Positions 33,223 to 43,210 of a stretch of 63,365 bases of DNA are shown here, in pieces. The translations under genes and the position numbers were made by a program. Below the pieces are notes generated by a model. The model was not told the origin of the DNA and ran no database searches. It worked only from the letters and a program-made list of their open reading frames with translations. Source of the stretch: Halalkalibacter oceani (GTDB taxonomy: Bacteria > Bacillota > Bacilli > Bacillales > Bacillaceae_D). The stretch is taken from positions 1-63,365 of the forward strand of contig NZ_JAMBOL010000017.1 in the NCBI RefSeq assembly GCF_023715605.1, read 5' to 3'. Numbering within the stretch: the stretch's first letter is position 1; each line of letters opens with the position of its first letter.

Positions 33223-36200
33223 TTAGTATACATAAGCCTCCAGCATAAGCTGCATCACTTTCGCCACTTCCGCGCGTGTCACATCTCCCTTAGGATCGAA
33301 GACATTTCCCGGCTTGCCGTCAAGAATGTCGGCTTCCTGCAAGAGCTGAATCGCATCCGCCGCCCAGGCAGCTATCTGTGCATCGTCTTCAAATCCTTCG
33401 TAGCTATTTTGTGTTCCAGCTTGAATCCGGGCATGCTCCATAAAGCGTACGACCATTGTCGCCATCTCCTCGCGCGTCACTTCGCGATTCGGGGCGAACT
33501 GACCGTTGCCGGTTCCATTGACGATGCCATGCTCGCTGGCGTAAGCAATATACGGTGCATAATAAGCCTCCGCATTCACATCGGTGAATCCGCCAGATCC
33601 TGCATTACTTTCTTCTACGCCAAGCAGTCGGCCAAGTACGGTCGCAAGCATTCCTCTCGTCATCGAACCGTTTGGCGCGAATTCATTCTCCGATACACCT
33701 ACGAACATTTCCCTTGCCGTCACAAAGTTGACGTGCTCATCCGACCAATGTCCAGGCGTGTCCGTGAAGGATTTCTCATTGTTTCCGACCGTGAACGTCC
33801 CTGAGCCATCGGCGATGAACACGATTTGTCCGTCCACAACTCTCGATAGCGGCACGATCACTCGACCTTCATCCGTCACTTTGTAAACAACAAGGCCGTT
33901 AGCGGCTTCCTGCTCATAAGGAACCGACACCGTCACTTTACCGGTAAAATCAGCTACTTCCTCACCGTCCGACAGCAGCTTCACCGTTCTCACCGGCTGG
34001 CCATTGACCTGTGCACCTTGTCCAATTTCAATGCTTAGATCGCGCCCCGCAAGCTGAGCGATCGTCTCCGCATCAATCGTCATGTCGCCAAGTGGAGTTT
34101 GAACGACGACTGAATGACCGTCCTGAACGATTTGATTGACAGAGTTATTGTCCAAACTGACGTTAATATTTTCCGTCTCCGGTGAAGCTTCTACCTTGAT
34201 CGCGACAGCTTCTCCTTCACGTTCTACTGTCACCTCGTCCACTTCATTCTGGTCAAACCCTACCTCTACTCCAAAATCGTTCTCTTCCTCATTCCCTGGC
34301 TCTGATCCGTCACCAGGCTCCTGATCAGCTGGCGGTGGGGTTGATCCTCCACCACCTGGACGTGATGATCCACCGCCTCCACTTCCACCACCAGAACCTC
34401 CACCTTGGTCTTGGTCCTTATCCTTATCTTCATCTTCATCCTTTGGCGGTGTAGGATTATCATAAAGATTCAACGGCATCGTAAACTGGTTTCTCTCACG
34501 ATAGAAAAGGTCATATTTGACCGAGTACCAATTGACCTCCACGTCATTGCTGCCTTCCTTGAACGTCATCATCATGATCATGCCAAGATCTCTAGGTTCC
34601 ATGTATTGGGAGTCCGCCAGCACATTCTGCACAACATTGCCATTCACGCCGATGTCTTCTCTTACGACGATATCGGGATAACCAATATGGCCGGACAGAG
34701 CGAGCACGATATTGTCATGCTTGCTGACGAACTCTTCCCAGATTTCAGGGCCGTCCATGGCATCACTAAAATAGTGCCTGTTAGAGTGATGATGATCCGT
34801 GCTAATAAACTCTCCGTTATGGTACATATACGTATGTGTTGTTACAATGACTCGCTTGTCCGGATTCTCCGCCACGACTTCGTTGGCCCACTCCAACACT
34901 TCGGCAGTTGGCGCGAATTCAAGTGAAATAACCATATATTCCACGTCGCCAAGCTCGTAGAAATGATAGGTGTTCTCCATCTTGCCTTCTACCATCGCCC
35001 CGCCAAAGGTCGGCTCTTCTGAATATTTGCTGTAAGGGAAATGATTATTGAAATTTGTGTAATCCCGATTCAACCCGTTCCGAACGACGTCATGATTGCC
35101 CGTCGCCAAAACATAAGGAATGACACCATCCAGATAAGAGTAGGATTCAGCAGCAACCTCCCATTCCGTTATGCTGTTTGGGGTATCGACAATATCGCCA
35201 ACGCTGATCGCCAAATCGATATTCAGCTCTTCCGCATTATCTCTCATCCAGGCAAAATAGTTTCTCATCCCCTCAGGAAACTGACGCGCCATATATTGTG
35301 TATCCGGAAGAACGGCGATTCTGTAGTCGCCATCAGGAAAATCTGCCGGCTGCCACGTAAAAGCCCCTGGATCAAAAACAATCGCATCATTTTGCTGCGC
35401 CGAGTTGTCCGGATAGAGGTCGTCAACCCTCTCATCCAGCTTCCAGTTGCCGATTAGTCCGTCCTCATTTCCAGTCAAAAACGTATTGTAATTCTGCTGG
35501 ATCTCTTCTGCCGTCCGCACCGTTGACCAGACGCGAACATCGGCGATTTCCCCTCCGAACGCCATTGTAGGTGTCCCGTCGTCTTCATACCGGTAGTCAG
35601 AGCCGATCTTCAGACCGAGAGTACCTGCTTTGGACGGCAGCAACTCCGGCATCTCTTCATCATCACGAAGCGCTGCTGTATGCTCCTGCTTACCGTTAAT
35701 ATAAGTCGTTGCTGTGTTCTCTTCGTCATCCAGCACTATCGCGACATGAACCCAATCGCCCCGATTGATGCTGACACCGTTGGCAATATAGTTCAAGGTA
35801 TTGTCCTTAATGCCTTTCCAATAAAGTCTCGGCGTACTGTTGTTGTAAACTTCGAAGCTAAATTCCGGGATATCATCGTAAGAACCGCCCCAGTAGTTTC
35901 CGAGAATAACACCGACTCGTTGGCTGCCCGGCGTATTGACTGGTACGTTCAGCCATGCCTCAACCGTTCGAGGCCCTTCCTCCATGATGTCTGTAGCCAA
36001 GTCCGTACGTCCATCGGCAAAATCAATACCGGTTCCTGTAAACTCGCCTTGATATGGCGCCTCATATCCTTTCGCCACACCGTTGATATTGCCCGCTTTG
36101 TCATGAACGATAGGCTGTTCCTCGGTCAGGTCTACTTTATCCAGCTCCCAGAGGTGCATCAAGCCCGCTTCACCGCCCTGAAGCTCAGTATCTCTATTCT

Positions 36201-36783
36201 CTGTTAGCTCATCAAGAGTACGCACCTCGCTCCACAAGCGTACTTCTTTAACCTCAGCGCTCATATGCAGGCCATTCCTTGGATCCGTGCCGATGCTGTG
36301 AAGATGATTCAAATCAAACTGTGCAGGTAAATCCGTGGCAAACGCTTCATGCACAATTTTGCCGTTCAAAATGAAAGTCACTGTGTCCTTCTCTGCATCC
36401 CGGATCCAAGCGAGGTGAACCCATTCGTCAGTCGGAACAACGGCATCCGTCCGCATGTTTCTTGTTTCATTGGATACCTCGTAATAACGTAATGTGTTGT
36501 CAGACCAAAGTTCGATGCTAAAGGATGGATTGGAAGCAGCGGAATAATTACCAAACAATATTTGGCGTTCATTCCGGTCTGGCTCAAATTTCGCGATCAT
36601 CTCAAACGTTGCCGGGACATTTTCCAACGGTTGCTCAAGTTCTACAGAGTTTTGCCTGTTCGGGTCAAACACCAGCCCTTTCAAACTTTCTGATTCTTCG
36701 GCTAAGACGGTAGTCAGGCTGAAGCTTTGCACAATTAACGTTACTAACACCATCCACGTCACGATCCACCTTTTTTTGAACAT
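33223..36783 (-). CDS. S-layer-anchored LamG and metallophosphoesterase surface protein
   Basis: An 1186-residue exported protein. A signal peptide (about 1-28) precedes two LamG/concanavalin-like domains (about 35-200 and 250-420). Next is a calcineurin-like phosphoesterase (about 485-745) with its five metal motifs visible: DTQY, GDIVD, GNHD, THTY and GHIG. After an acidic-Gly/Ser/Pro linker (GGSGGGSGGGG) and a β-rich region come three SLH repeats (about 1000-1186) that bind pyruvylated wall polymer. It probably hydrolyses an extracellular phosphoester, with LamG domains binding carbohydrate. It stands alone; it begins ATG after GAGAGGA. Confidence 0.92.
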   Translation of the reverse strand: MFKKRWIVTWMVLVTLIVQSFSLTTVLAEESESLKGLVFDPNRQNSVELEQPLENVPATFEMIAKFEPDRNERQILFGNYSAASNPSFSIELWSDNTLRYYEVSNETRNMRTDAVVPTDEWVHLAWIRDAEKDTVTFILNGKIVHEAFATDLPAQFDLNHLHSIGTDPRNGLHMSAEVKEVRLWSEVRTLDELTENRDTELQGGEAGLMHLWELDKVDLTEEQPIVHDKAGNINGVAKGYEAPYQGEFTGTGIDFADGRTDLATDIMEEGPRTVEAWLNVPVNTPGSQRVGVILGNYWGGSYDDIPEFSFEVYNNSTPRLYWKGIKDNTLNYIANGVSINRGDWVHVAIVLDDEENTATTYINGKQEHTAALRDDEEMPELLPSKAGTLGLKIGSDYRYEDDGTPTMAFGGEIADVRVWSTVRTAEEIQQNYNTFLTGNEDGLIGNWKLDERVDDLYPDNSAQQNDAIVFDPGAFTWQPADFPDGDYRIAVLPDTQYMARQFPEGMRNYFAWMRDNAEELNIDLAISVGDIVDTPNSITEWEVAAESYSYLDGVIPYVLATGNHDVVRNGLNRDYTNFNNHFPYSKYSEEPTFGGAMVEGKMENTYHFYELGDVEYMVISLEFAPTAEVLEWANEVVAENPDKRVIVTTHTYMYHNGEFISTDHHHSNRHYFSDAMDGPEIWEEFVSKHDNIVLALSGHIGYPDIVVREDIGVNGNVVQNVLADSQYMEPRDLGMIMMMTFKEGSNDVEVNWYSVKYDLFYRERNQFTMPLNLYDNPTPPKDEDEDKDKDQDQGGGSGGGSGGGGSSRPGGGGSTPPPADQEPGDGSEPGNEEENDFGVEVGFDQNEVDEVTVEREGEAVAIKVEASPETENINVSLDNNSVNQIVQDGHSVVVQTPLGDMTIDAETIAQLAGRDLSIEIGQGAQVNGQPVRTVKLLSDGEEVADFTGKVTVSVPYEQEAANGLVVYKVTDEGRVIVPLSRVVDGQIVFIADGSGTFTVGNNEKSFTDTPGHWSDEHVNFVTAREMFVGVSENEFAPNGSMTRGMLATVLGRLLGVEESNAGSGGFTDVNAEAYYAPYIAYASEHGIVNGTGNGQFAPNREVTREEMATMVVRFMEHARIQAGTQNSYEGFEDDAQIAAWAADAIQLLQEADILDGKPGNVFDPKGDVTRAEVAKVMQLMLEAYVY

Positions 36784-37099
36784 GCTTTGTTCCTCTCCTT
36801 TTTTAGAATCTGCTATCTATGTGCAACAGGGTCTGTCAGCTTGCTGCGCGTTGTGACAGGAGAAAAAAAGCGGCTTTCTCCTCTGCGCAGTAGGTCAAAG
36901 CAAATTCAATGTTCATTCAATTCTGTCGATTGGAGATGCAAATATAGCTGAACTTCCTCGACTTTCGCCGGCAATCTGTCGAGTATGCCGCGCCATTATT
37001 GCTCTCTTTTGGCTTTGGTGAACAGCAGAATTTTTCGACCTCCCTACTGAATGACCCATGGGATAGTAAGTCAGAGATTCATATCCCTTGTTCAATCCG

Positions 37100-37128
37100 A
37101 ATATATTAAAAACAGTATTTTAACGCAA
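37100..37128 (-). promoter_or_regulatory. Candidate SigA promoter for the SLH gene
   Basis: Minus strand: TTGCGT (37128-37123), 17-nt spacer, TATATT (37105-37100). It lies 316 bp upstream of the start, leaving a long leader. The 600-bp gap 36784-37385 is AT-rich and has no credible gene. Confidence 0.4.
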
Positions 37129-37311
37129 TTGTTTTTGCGTTTTTTTGCAATATCTTAACATCACTTCATATTAAAAAAGGAATAATAGTGTATTAACCCT
37201 TAATATTATAAAAATTCCAATTTTTCGTACGGAACATTACAAATAACAATTGAAATGAAATATAAAATTAACAGCATCTTCAACAAAGTTAATCTTTCTT
37301 TCACAGCAAAA

Positions 37312-37346
37312 AAGCATTCGACCCTGTGGAGTGGTGTCGAATGCTT
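37312..37346 (-). terminator. Rho-independent terminator of the DeoR gene
   Basis: GCATTCGACC pairs with GGTGTCGAATGC (one bulge), followed on the minus strand by TTTTTT. It lies 40 bp after the DeoR stop. Confidence 0.8.
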
Positions 37347-37385
37347 TACATGGCTACTCGTTTTTTAAAGAATATAAAATCAACA

Positions 37386-38150
37386 TTATCTATGTACAAT
37401 CTTTACCTCTGCTTTGCTATATGCGGCGATTGTCTCTTCGTTTACCGAGGAATCGGTAATGATCATATCAATGCCCTCCAGTGGGCATACGTTGAGGTAT
37501 GATACTTTTTCGAACTTACTGGAGTCAGCAGCGATAATTGTTTGTCGTGCATTTTCCATCATTGCTCGTATAATATCAATCTCATGAATGCGGAAGTCGG
37601 TCAGTCCTTTGCTTAGCGAAATCGCATTGATGGAAATAAACGCCTGATCAATATTGTAGTTTCCAATGTCCTCCTCACACTTCTTACCATAAAGCGCGTA
37701 TTCCTCCTGATCGAGAATCCCTCCTGGAACGATGATGGTAAACCCGGGTTTATGAGAGAAGTGTTCGATAATGCGCAGGCCATTGGAAATGACCGTCAAC
37801 CGCTCGAAGCTCTCCGCCAGCTTCTTCGCGATTTCCATTGTCGTCGTGCCGGCGTTCAACGCAATCGCTTGCCCCTCCGAGACATATTCACAGGCCAGCT
37901 CAGCAAGCTCCATTTTTTTCTCTTTATTTTTGCTTTCCCGATAGGAGAATACATTTTGATCGCCCCGATTCTCGGGTAAAATGGCGCCGCCGTGCACACG
38001 TTTCAACAGCTTTTTCGTTTCCATATTTTCCAGGTCACGCCTTACCGTATCGATTGATACATTGAGCACATGAACTAGTTCCGTTACTTTGACGGAGTCG
38101 TTTTGTTTTAGTAGGTTCAGTATTTTTTTATAGCGCTCTTCCTGCAACAT
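37386..38150 (-). CDS. DeoR/GlpR-family transcriptional regulator
   Basis: A 254-residue sugar-responsive repressor. Residues 1-57 form the DeoR winged helix (RYKKILNLLKQNDSVKVTEL, then SIDTVRRDLENM). The C-terminal DeoRC domain (about 75-250) has NAGTTTMEIAKKL and IIAADSSKFEKVS, the phosphosugar-binding pattern. Effector and targets cannot be told. It is monocistronic, flanked by the SLH gene and fabI, and no sugar-catabolic operon is close, so regulation in trans is likely. Confidence 0.9.
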   Translation of the reverse strand: MLQEERYKKILNLLKQNDSVKVTELVHVLNVSIDTVRRDLENMETKKLLKRVHGGAILPENRGDQNVFSYRESKNKEKKMELAELACEYVSEGQAIALNAGTTTMEIAKKLAESFERLTVISNGLRIIEHFSHKPGFTIIVPGGILDQEEYALYGKKCEEDIGNYNIDQAFISINAISLSKGLTDFRIHEIDIIRAMMENARQTIIAADSSKFEKVSYLNVCPLEGIDMIITDSSVNEETIAAYSKAEVKIVHR

Positions 38151-38330
38151 CCTAACCGCTCCTAACTTCGAATATCATTTGCGACAATCTCAGTATAGCG
38201 GCGAAAGTTCCGCTGCTCAAGGTAGTTTTCTGTTTTTTCTCTTATTTTGCGACTTTCCCCGTGCATTTTCGTGGTTCCCCAAAAATCAGGCTTTCATTTC
38301 TGGCAAAATAACAGCTTTCCACGAAGAAAG

Positions 38331-38373
38331 AGGCTGGAGCAAAAGGTAAAAAAACAACCTTTTATTCCAGCCT
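38331..38373 (-). terminator. Terminator-like hairpin, family copy 4 (after fabI)
   Basis: AGGCTGGAGCAAAAGGT pairs with ACCTTTTATTCCAGCCT around AAAAAAACA, starting 7 bp after the fabI stop. Read with fabI the loop is TGTTTTTTT. A T run (CCTTTTTTG) also exists on the plus strand. Confidence 0.7.
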
Positions 38374-38379
38374 TTTTTG

Positions 38380-39162
38380 TTAGGATAATGACAAAATATT
38401 GTAGCCGCTATCGACATGGAGCATTTCCCCGGTCATGCCGCGCGACAGGTCACTCATTAGAAATAATGCCGTATCGCCGACTTCTTCCTGCGTTGTCGTC
38501 CGGCGCAGCGGCGCGCGCTCTTCAATTTCCTTCAAGACATCATTGAAGCCGCCGATTCCTTTTGCGGCTAGAGTGCGGATTGGGCCTGCTGAGATCATAT
38601 TGACGCGGATATTATCCTTCCCAAGATCATTGGCCAAATATTTTACGCTTGCATCAAGCGACGCTTTGGCGACGCCCATAACATTGTAGTTACGGACAAC
38701 CCGTTCTCCTCCCAAGTAAGTGAGAGTAACGACGCTGCCTCCTTCCGTCATGAGCGGGCGCGCTGCCTTGACAACAGCTGTCAACGAATACGCACTGATG
38801 TTATGAGCTAGCAAAAACCCTTCCCGCGTCGTATTCAAATACTCACCTTCAAGTTCCTCTTTATTGGCAAAGGCGATGCAATGGGCGAGACCATGAATGA
38901 CGCCCACTTCCTCTTTGATTTGCGCAAACGTTTTCTCGATTTCCTCATCGTTTGTCACATCACACGGTAAAATCAGGTGATCTTCCCGTTCCAGTGTCTC
39001 AACAAGGTCGCGGACATTTTTCTCGAGGCGTTCTCCGGCAAAAGTAAAGATGAGGCGCGCGCCGGCATTCGCCAATGATTGTGCAATTCCCCAGGCAATA
39101 CTGCGCTTATTCGCGACACCCATCACCACATATGTACGATCAGCTAAAGATAGTTGAATCAT
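38380..39162 (-). CDS. fabI: Enoyl-[acyl-carrier-protein] reductase FabI
   Basis: A 260-residue SDR that reduces trans-2-enoyl-ACP, the last step of each fatty-acid elongation cycle. GVANKRSIAWG (15-25) is the FabI cofactor motif; the active-site Tyr149, Tyr159 and Lys166 lie in TLTYLGG and YNVMGVAK. The ATG at 39162 follows GGGGGA; the longer frame to 39198 is unlikely. A FapR-type palindrome overlaps the promoter, so malonyl-CoA-responsive control is expected. It is monocistronic, with the antiporter upstream on the same strand. Confidence 0.95.
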   Translation of the reverse strand: MIQLSLADRTYVVMGVANKRSIAWGIAQSLANAGARLIFTFAGERLEKNVRDLVETLEREDHLILPCDVTNDEEIEKTFAQIKEEVGVIHGLAHCIAFANKEELEGEYLNTTREGFLLAHNISAYSLTAVVKAARPLMTEGGSVVTLTYLGGERVVRNYNVMGVAKASLDASVKYLANDLGKDNIRVNMISAGPIRTLAAKGIGGFNDVLKEIEERAPLRRTTTQEEVGDTALFLMSDLSRGMTGEMLHVDSGYNILSLS

Positions 39163-39188
39163 TTGTTTTCCCCCATTGCGAGTTGTTA

Positions 39189-39205
39189 TTAATACCAAGT
39201 ACTAA
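39189..39205. promoter_or_regulatory. FapR-type operator upstream of fabI
   Basis: TTAATACCAAGTACTAA is a near-perfect palindrome that fits the FapR consensus (TTAGTACCxGxTACTAA type). It lies 27 bp before the fabI ATG and just downstream of TATAAT (39213-39208, minus strand), where a repressor would block transcription. Confidence 0.75.
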
Positions 39206-39291
39206 GAATTATATCATACCTTTTTGTTCTATAGATAGGTTCGACACAAACTGATTGATTCCTTTGAGTAAAACAGCCGTTATTCATAGCG

Positions 39292-39328
39292 GCTGCTGAA
39301 AAAGTACGATTTTCACTTTTTCAGCAGC
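39292..39328 (-). terminator. Hairpin terminator of the antiporter gene
   Basis: GCTGCTGAAAAAGT / ACTTTTTCAGCAGC with a 9-nt loop, 12 bp after the stop at 39341. A degraded relative (GAAAAGTACAATTTC...) occurs near 10081. Confidence 0.65.
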
Positions 39329-39340
39329 TTCACTGGCCTC

Positions 39341-41407
39341 TTATTCATATGACTTTTTCCCCAAGACAGTGCGCGGCACCGCTGTTCCTCTTGTTCCGCG
39401 CAAATCAACCGGCTCCGGTTCCGGCGGATAGAACATAATAAAGCTTTCGGGTCCGGAATGGGCGAGCGTTCTCGGTAGGCTTTCCAGCTGTGGATGCCAG
39501 GCGACCGTCCCTCTGCGGGCGCTGAACACGACGACGATGTCATCGCGGCGGAGTAACGGCATATATGTCTCGTGCCATTCATTCCATGAGCTCAACTGCT
39601 GCCAGGACACCTGAACATTTGGCCTGACTTCCTGAAAGCTTTCTTCATAACTAGCGATTGAATCTTTCATAACAAAGCAGGCGATCGTCGCTCCGACCTG
39701 GTTCGCGATTTGCTTAGCATGGCGCACCGCTTCATAATACCCAGGCTTATGATCAAAGCCTGACGGAATCAGAATGACGATCCTTCTTGTCGTATTTAAG
39801 GAGTGACCCAGCTTTGCCACCATAATCATCTGCGTGGAACGTTCAAGTAAATTATCAAGAATGCCGCCGAATATTTTTTGCGGCGTTGACAGCTTACCGT
39901 TCCAGCCAATTACCGCTGTCGTAATCCGTGATTCCTCAAGCGCCCTCATCATCCCGCGGGTGACATTGGAATCCGCTCTCGTCAGCATGTGAACCGGCAC
40001 CTCCGCACCCGACGCATACGCAACCGCATTTTCGAGCAGCTTCTCAGCCTGAGCGAGGCGGGCTTGTGCTTCTCCCCTGCCCGCCTCGGCCACGGCAAGC
40101 ACATAGAGCGGCTGTGGGGACGGTCCGCGAACGATAAAAGCCAAATCGAGCAGCGAGGCCATCGTTTGTGGGTTGGCCACCGGAACGATGACCCGTTCCG
40201 GCGCGGTATTCGGCTCATATGGCCGCTGTTCTTCCTTGACGGCAATGATGCGCGAAAATTTTTCAACCGTATAAGGCCCGATCATACACGTAATTAAAAT
40301 CATCACAATGACACCATTAACCGTCGCCTGATCAAACAAGCCAAGGTCAAACCCGACAAGAGTCGCTGCCAGCGTCGCCGCAGCCTGCGGGATCGACAGG
40401 CCGAAGATCAGCTTAATTTCCTCCGTCGAATAATGAAAGATCTTTCCTGAAACCCAGGCCGCCAAAAACTTTCCGGTAATGACGAGGACGACAACGATCG
40501 CTGCCATGATCCAGGCGGACGGATCGTTAAACAAAATCCGCAAATCCATCAGCATCCCGACCGAGAGCAAAAAGAACGGAATAAAGATCGAATTACCGAT
40601 AAACTTAATTCGGTTCATCAGCGTCCCCTGTTCCAAAATAAAGCGATTGAGCGCCAGTCCGGCGAGAAAGGCTCCGATAATCGGTTCAAGCCCGATCACG
40701 GTTGCAAAAAAAGCCGCCACAAACAGCATCGTCATCACAAAAATGTACTCCAATGACCCTTCACTGGCAAACGTCCGGAAAAAGAAGGTCGCAACAAGCG
40801 GAATGACAATAAAAATAGCCGCTACATATAAGCCGAGTGAGACGATCAGCACAAACCAAAAATTTGCCGTCAGCTCCCCTTGTGTAGCGCCGGCAACGAC
40901 AGCCAGCACAAGTAAGGCTAACGTATCTGTCATGATCGTCCCACCGACTGCTGTAGTAACGGCCTTGTTTTTCGAAATCCCAAGCCGACTGGCGATCGGA
41001 TAAGCAAGCAACGTATGTGAACCAAGCAAAGAACCTAATAATATCGCGGCACCAAGCGTATAACCATATAGATAAGTCGCAATCAGACCAAGAAGAAAAG
41101 GAATGGTGAATGATAAAGTACCAAATACTAAGCTCCGTGTACGATACTTCTTAAAACCGTCCAGATCAATTTCCAAACCGGCAATAAAAATGATATACAA
41201 CAGGCCGACTGTGCCTAACAAAATAATGGTCGGATCGCGATCAAGCAAACCGAAGCCATTTGGGCCGATGGCCACTCCCGATAAAATCAAACCTATAATG
41301 CCGGGGATTCTCAGCTTTTCCATCAAAAGGGGAGCTAATAAGAAAATCACCATCGAAATGGCAAAAATTAATACAGGATCCGTAACCGGTTGAGAAAGCA
41401 AGCACAT
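39341..41407 (-). CDS. CPA2-type cation:proton antiporter with C-terminal USP-like domain (YjbQ-like)
   Basis: A 688-residue membrane protein. Residues 1-390 hold 11-13 transmembrane helices of the KefB/NhaA-like fold, including the GLEIDLDGF and IGAFLAGLALNR segments of CPA2 exchangers. Residues 405-680 are cytoplasmic and resemble a universal stress protein domain (VIVPVANPQTM...). It exchanges Na+ or K+ for protons; ion preference is not readable. No TrkA-N domain is seen. The ATG follows AAGGGTG. It sits between fabI and prpE as B. subtilis yjbQ does near prpE. Confidence 0.88.
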   Translation of the reverse strand: MCLLSQPVTDPVLIFAISMVIFLLAPLLMEKLRIPGIIGLILSGVAIGPNGFGLLDRDPTIILLGTVGLLYIIFIAGLEIDLDGFKKYRTRSLVFGTLSFTIPFLLGLIATYLYGYTLGAAILLGSLLGSHTLLAYPIASRLGISKNKAVTTAVGGTIMTDTLALLVLAVVAGATQGELTANFWFVLIVSLGLYVAAIFIVIPLVATFFFRTFASEGSLEYIFVMTMLFVAAFFATVIGLEPIIGAFLAGLALNRFILEQGTLMNRIKFIGNSIFIPFFLLSVGMLMDLRILFNDPSAWIMAAIVVVLVITGKFLAAWVSGKIFHYSTEEIKLIFGLSIPQAAATLAATLVGFDLGLFDQATVNGVIVMILITCMIGPYTVEKFSRIIAVKEEQRPYEPNTAPERVIVPVANPQTMASLLDLAFIVRGPSPQPLYVLAVAEAGRGEAQARLAQAEKLLENAVAYASGAEVPVHMLTRADSNVTRGMMRALEESRITTAVIGWNGKLSTPQKIFGGILDNLLERSTQMIMVAKLGHSLNTTRRIVILIPSGFDHKPGYYEAVRHAKQIANQVGATIACFVMKDSIASYEESFQEVRPNVQVSWQQLSSWNEWHETYMPLLRRDDIVVVFSARRGTVAWHPQLESLPRTLAHSGPESFIMFYPPEPEPVDLRGTRGTAVPRTVLGKKSYE

Positions 41408-41582
41408 TCACACCCTTACCATTATTTCTGATAGTTTTTTCTATCTTAAGAAATTGTTTGATCTGCTGTCAACCGTCAACCCCTTTGGAAACCCTTTCAT
41501 CATTAGCTTTTTTCATGAACAAGGTAGTTGTCTAAAACGTAGCGAATCGCTATGATGAAACTGACGAAGGAAGGTGCTGGAA

Positions 41583-42317
41583 ATGAAACTGGATGTCATT
41601 GGCGATATTCACGGCTGTTATGAGGAATTGTCTTCATTACTTAAAACATTAGGCTATGATGCCGCGAACGGCTTCGCTCATCCAGATGGGCGGAAGCTTG
41701 CTTTTGTCGGGGATTTAACGGACCGGGGTCCCGATTCCGTTACTGTCATAACGACCGTCGGTCAGCTCGTGGGCGCAGGCCAGGCATTTTATGTACCAGG
41801 CAATCACTGTGATAAACTGTACCGCTATTTTCTGGGACGCAACGTTCAAATCCGGCACGGGCTGGAAACAACCGTCGCCGAACTGAAGGCTCTCTCTAAA
41901 AAGGAATACAAGAAAGTGCGCGATCAATTTATGACATTGGTGGAGAGCGCGCCGCTCTATCACGTCCTCGATCACGGAAATGTCGTCATCGCTCATGCCG
42001 GCATTCGCGCTGAAGATATTGGCCGGACGAGCAAGCGTGTTAAATCGTTTGTCCTTTACGGCGATGTAACAGGAGAAACACATCCCGACGGCACGCCGGT
42101 CAGACGCGATTGGGCGATCAATCATCAGGATGGGCCGTGGATTATTTACGGTCATACTCCGGTAAGAGAGCCTCGCTTTCTCGGCCGGACGGTCAATATT
42201 GATACGGGCTGTGTCTTCGGCGGGCATCTCTCCGCCCTGCGCTATCCGGAAATGACTGTATGCCAGGTGCCTTCGACGATGCCTTTTGTCGAAGAAAAAT
42301 TTCGCAGCTTTGACTAG
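41583..42317 (+). CDS. prpE: PrpE, bis(5'-nucleosyl)-tetraphosphatase/metallophosphatase
   Basis: A 244-residue PPP-family metallophosphatase. Metal motifs are GDIHG (7-11), [12 protein letters not shown] and later HAGI and GHTP. In B. subtilis PrpE hydrolyses diadenosine tetraphosphate and affects spore germination. The ATG at 41583 follows GAAGGAAGG; the longer start is rejected. It is convergent with the pseudouridine synthase gene, and the two stop regions overlap by 4 bp. Confidence 0.92.
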   Translation: MKLDVIGDIHGCYEELSSLLKTLGYDAANGFAHPDGRKLAFVGDLTDRGPDSVTVITTVGQLVGAGQAFYVPGNHCDKLYRYFLGRNVQIRHGLETTVAELKALSKKEYKKVRDQFMTLVESAPLYHVLDHGNVVIAHAGIRAEDIGRTSKRVKSFVLYGDVTGETHPDGTPVRRDWAINHQDGPWIIYGHTPVREPRFLGRTVNIDTGCVFGGHLSALRYPEMTVCQVPSTMPFVEEKFRSFD

Positions 42318-43210
42318 CCGAGCAGCGTCTTCATATCACCGGGAAGCGGCTGCTCAAACACAAGAATCTCCTCCGTAAATGGATGCTCCACCTCCAGCCG
42401 GTAGCAATGGAGCGCCTGCCGCTTTATCTGCTCAACCGGGCCTCCGTACAGATCATCGCCGAGCAGGGGATGTCCTACATGAGAAAAATGAACGCGAATT
42501 TGATGTGTTCTTCCCGTTTCGAGGGCGATCTTGACAAAGGTCGCATGCTCCAAATAAGCCTCAACTTCATAATGGGTAATCGCCCGCTGGCCACGCGCGT
42601 CAACTTGACGGGTGATAATGCTGTCATCCTGTCTGGCGATGGGAAGATCAATCGTCCCCCGCTCCTCGCTCAGCTTACCGGCGACAATCGCCAGATAGCG
42701 TCGTTTTAGCCGCCCCTGCTGCTGCAATTTGGAGAGCCGGTCGTGGGCAAAACGATGCTTGGCAACGACAAGCAAGCCGGATGTGTCTTTATCAAGCCGG
42801 TTAACAGCATGGAACGTCGCCGGGATGGCTTTTTCCTGATAATAACCGAGTACGGCATTAGCGAGCGAATGCCTCGGGTGTTCGCGTGAAGGAATGGTCG
42901 CCATCCCGGCCGGCTTATTCAGCACGAGCAGATGACTGTCTTCATAAACGATTTTCAGCTCAAGCTTCTCCGGCTGCATCGACGGGCTAACTTCCTCCGG
43001 CGGCAGTTCAACAGTGACGCGATCTCCTTCATAGACGGTAGCCCTGACGGTTGCTTCGCGTCCATTAAGCAAAATCCGCCCTCCATTAAATTTAATATCA
43101 GCCAACGTCCGCTTCGACAGCTGGCACCCCTCTCGTAAAAAAAGCCGAAGCAACTGCTGATCACAGTCGCTTCCGACAATCCAGTCCACCTTTGCTGTAT
43201 ACTTATTCAC
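42314..43210 (-). CDS. RluA/RluD-family pseudouridine synthase (YjbO)
   Basis: A 298-residue protein with an N-terminal S4-like RNA-binding region ([20 protein letters not shown]) and a catalytic domain. The motif [12 protein letters not shown] holds the catalytic Asp; [12 protein letters not shown] is the RluA-family motif II. It isomerises uridine in rRNA or tRNA; the target base is unknown. It overlaps the NAD kinase gene by 8 bp and is the last gene of the sasB-NAD kinase-yjbO unit. Confidence 0.92.
   Translation of the reverse strand: MNKYTAKVDWIVGSDCDQQLLRLFLREGCQLSKRTLADIKFNGGRILLNGREATVRATVYEGDRVTVELPPEEVSPSMQPEKLELKIVYEDSHLLVLNKPAGMATIPSREHPRHSLANAVLGYYQEKAIPATFHAVNRLDKDTSGLLVVAKHRFAHDRLSKLQQQGRLKRRYLAIVAGKLSEERGTIDLPIARQDDSIITRQVDARGQRAITHYEVEAYLEHATFVKIALETGRTHQIRVHFSHVGHPLLGDDLYGGPVEQIKRQALHCYRLEVEHPFTEEILVFEQPLPGDMKTLLG

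Noticed and set aside
34405-34926. 173-codon plus-strand frame inside the SLH protein gene
   Set aside because: Antisense to the phosphoesterase domain, with no ribosome site or recognisable product.
36913-37095. 60-codon minus-strand frame upstream of the SLH gene
   Set aside because: No ribosome site and atypical composition; probably leader or spacer DNA.
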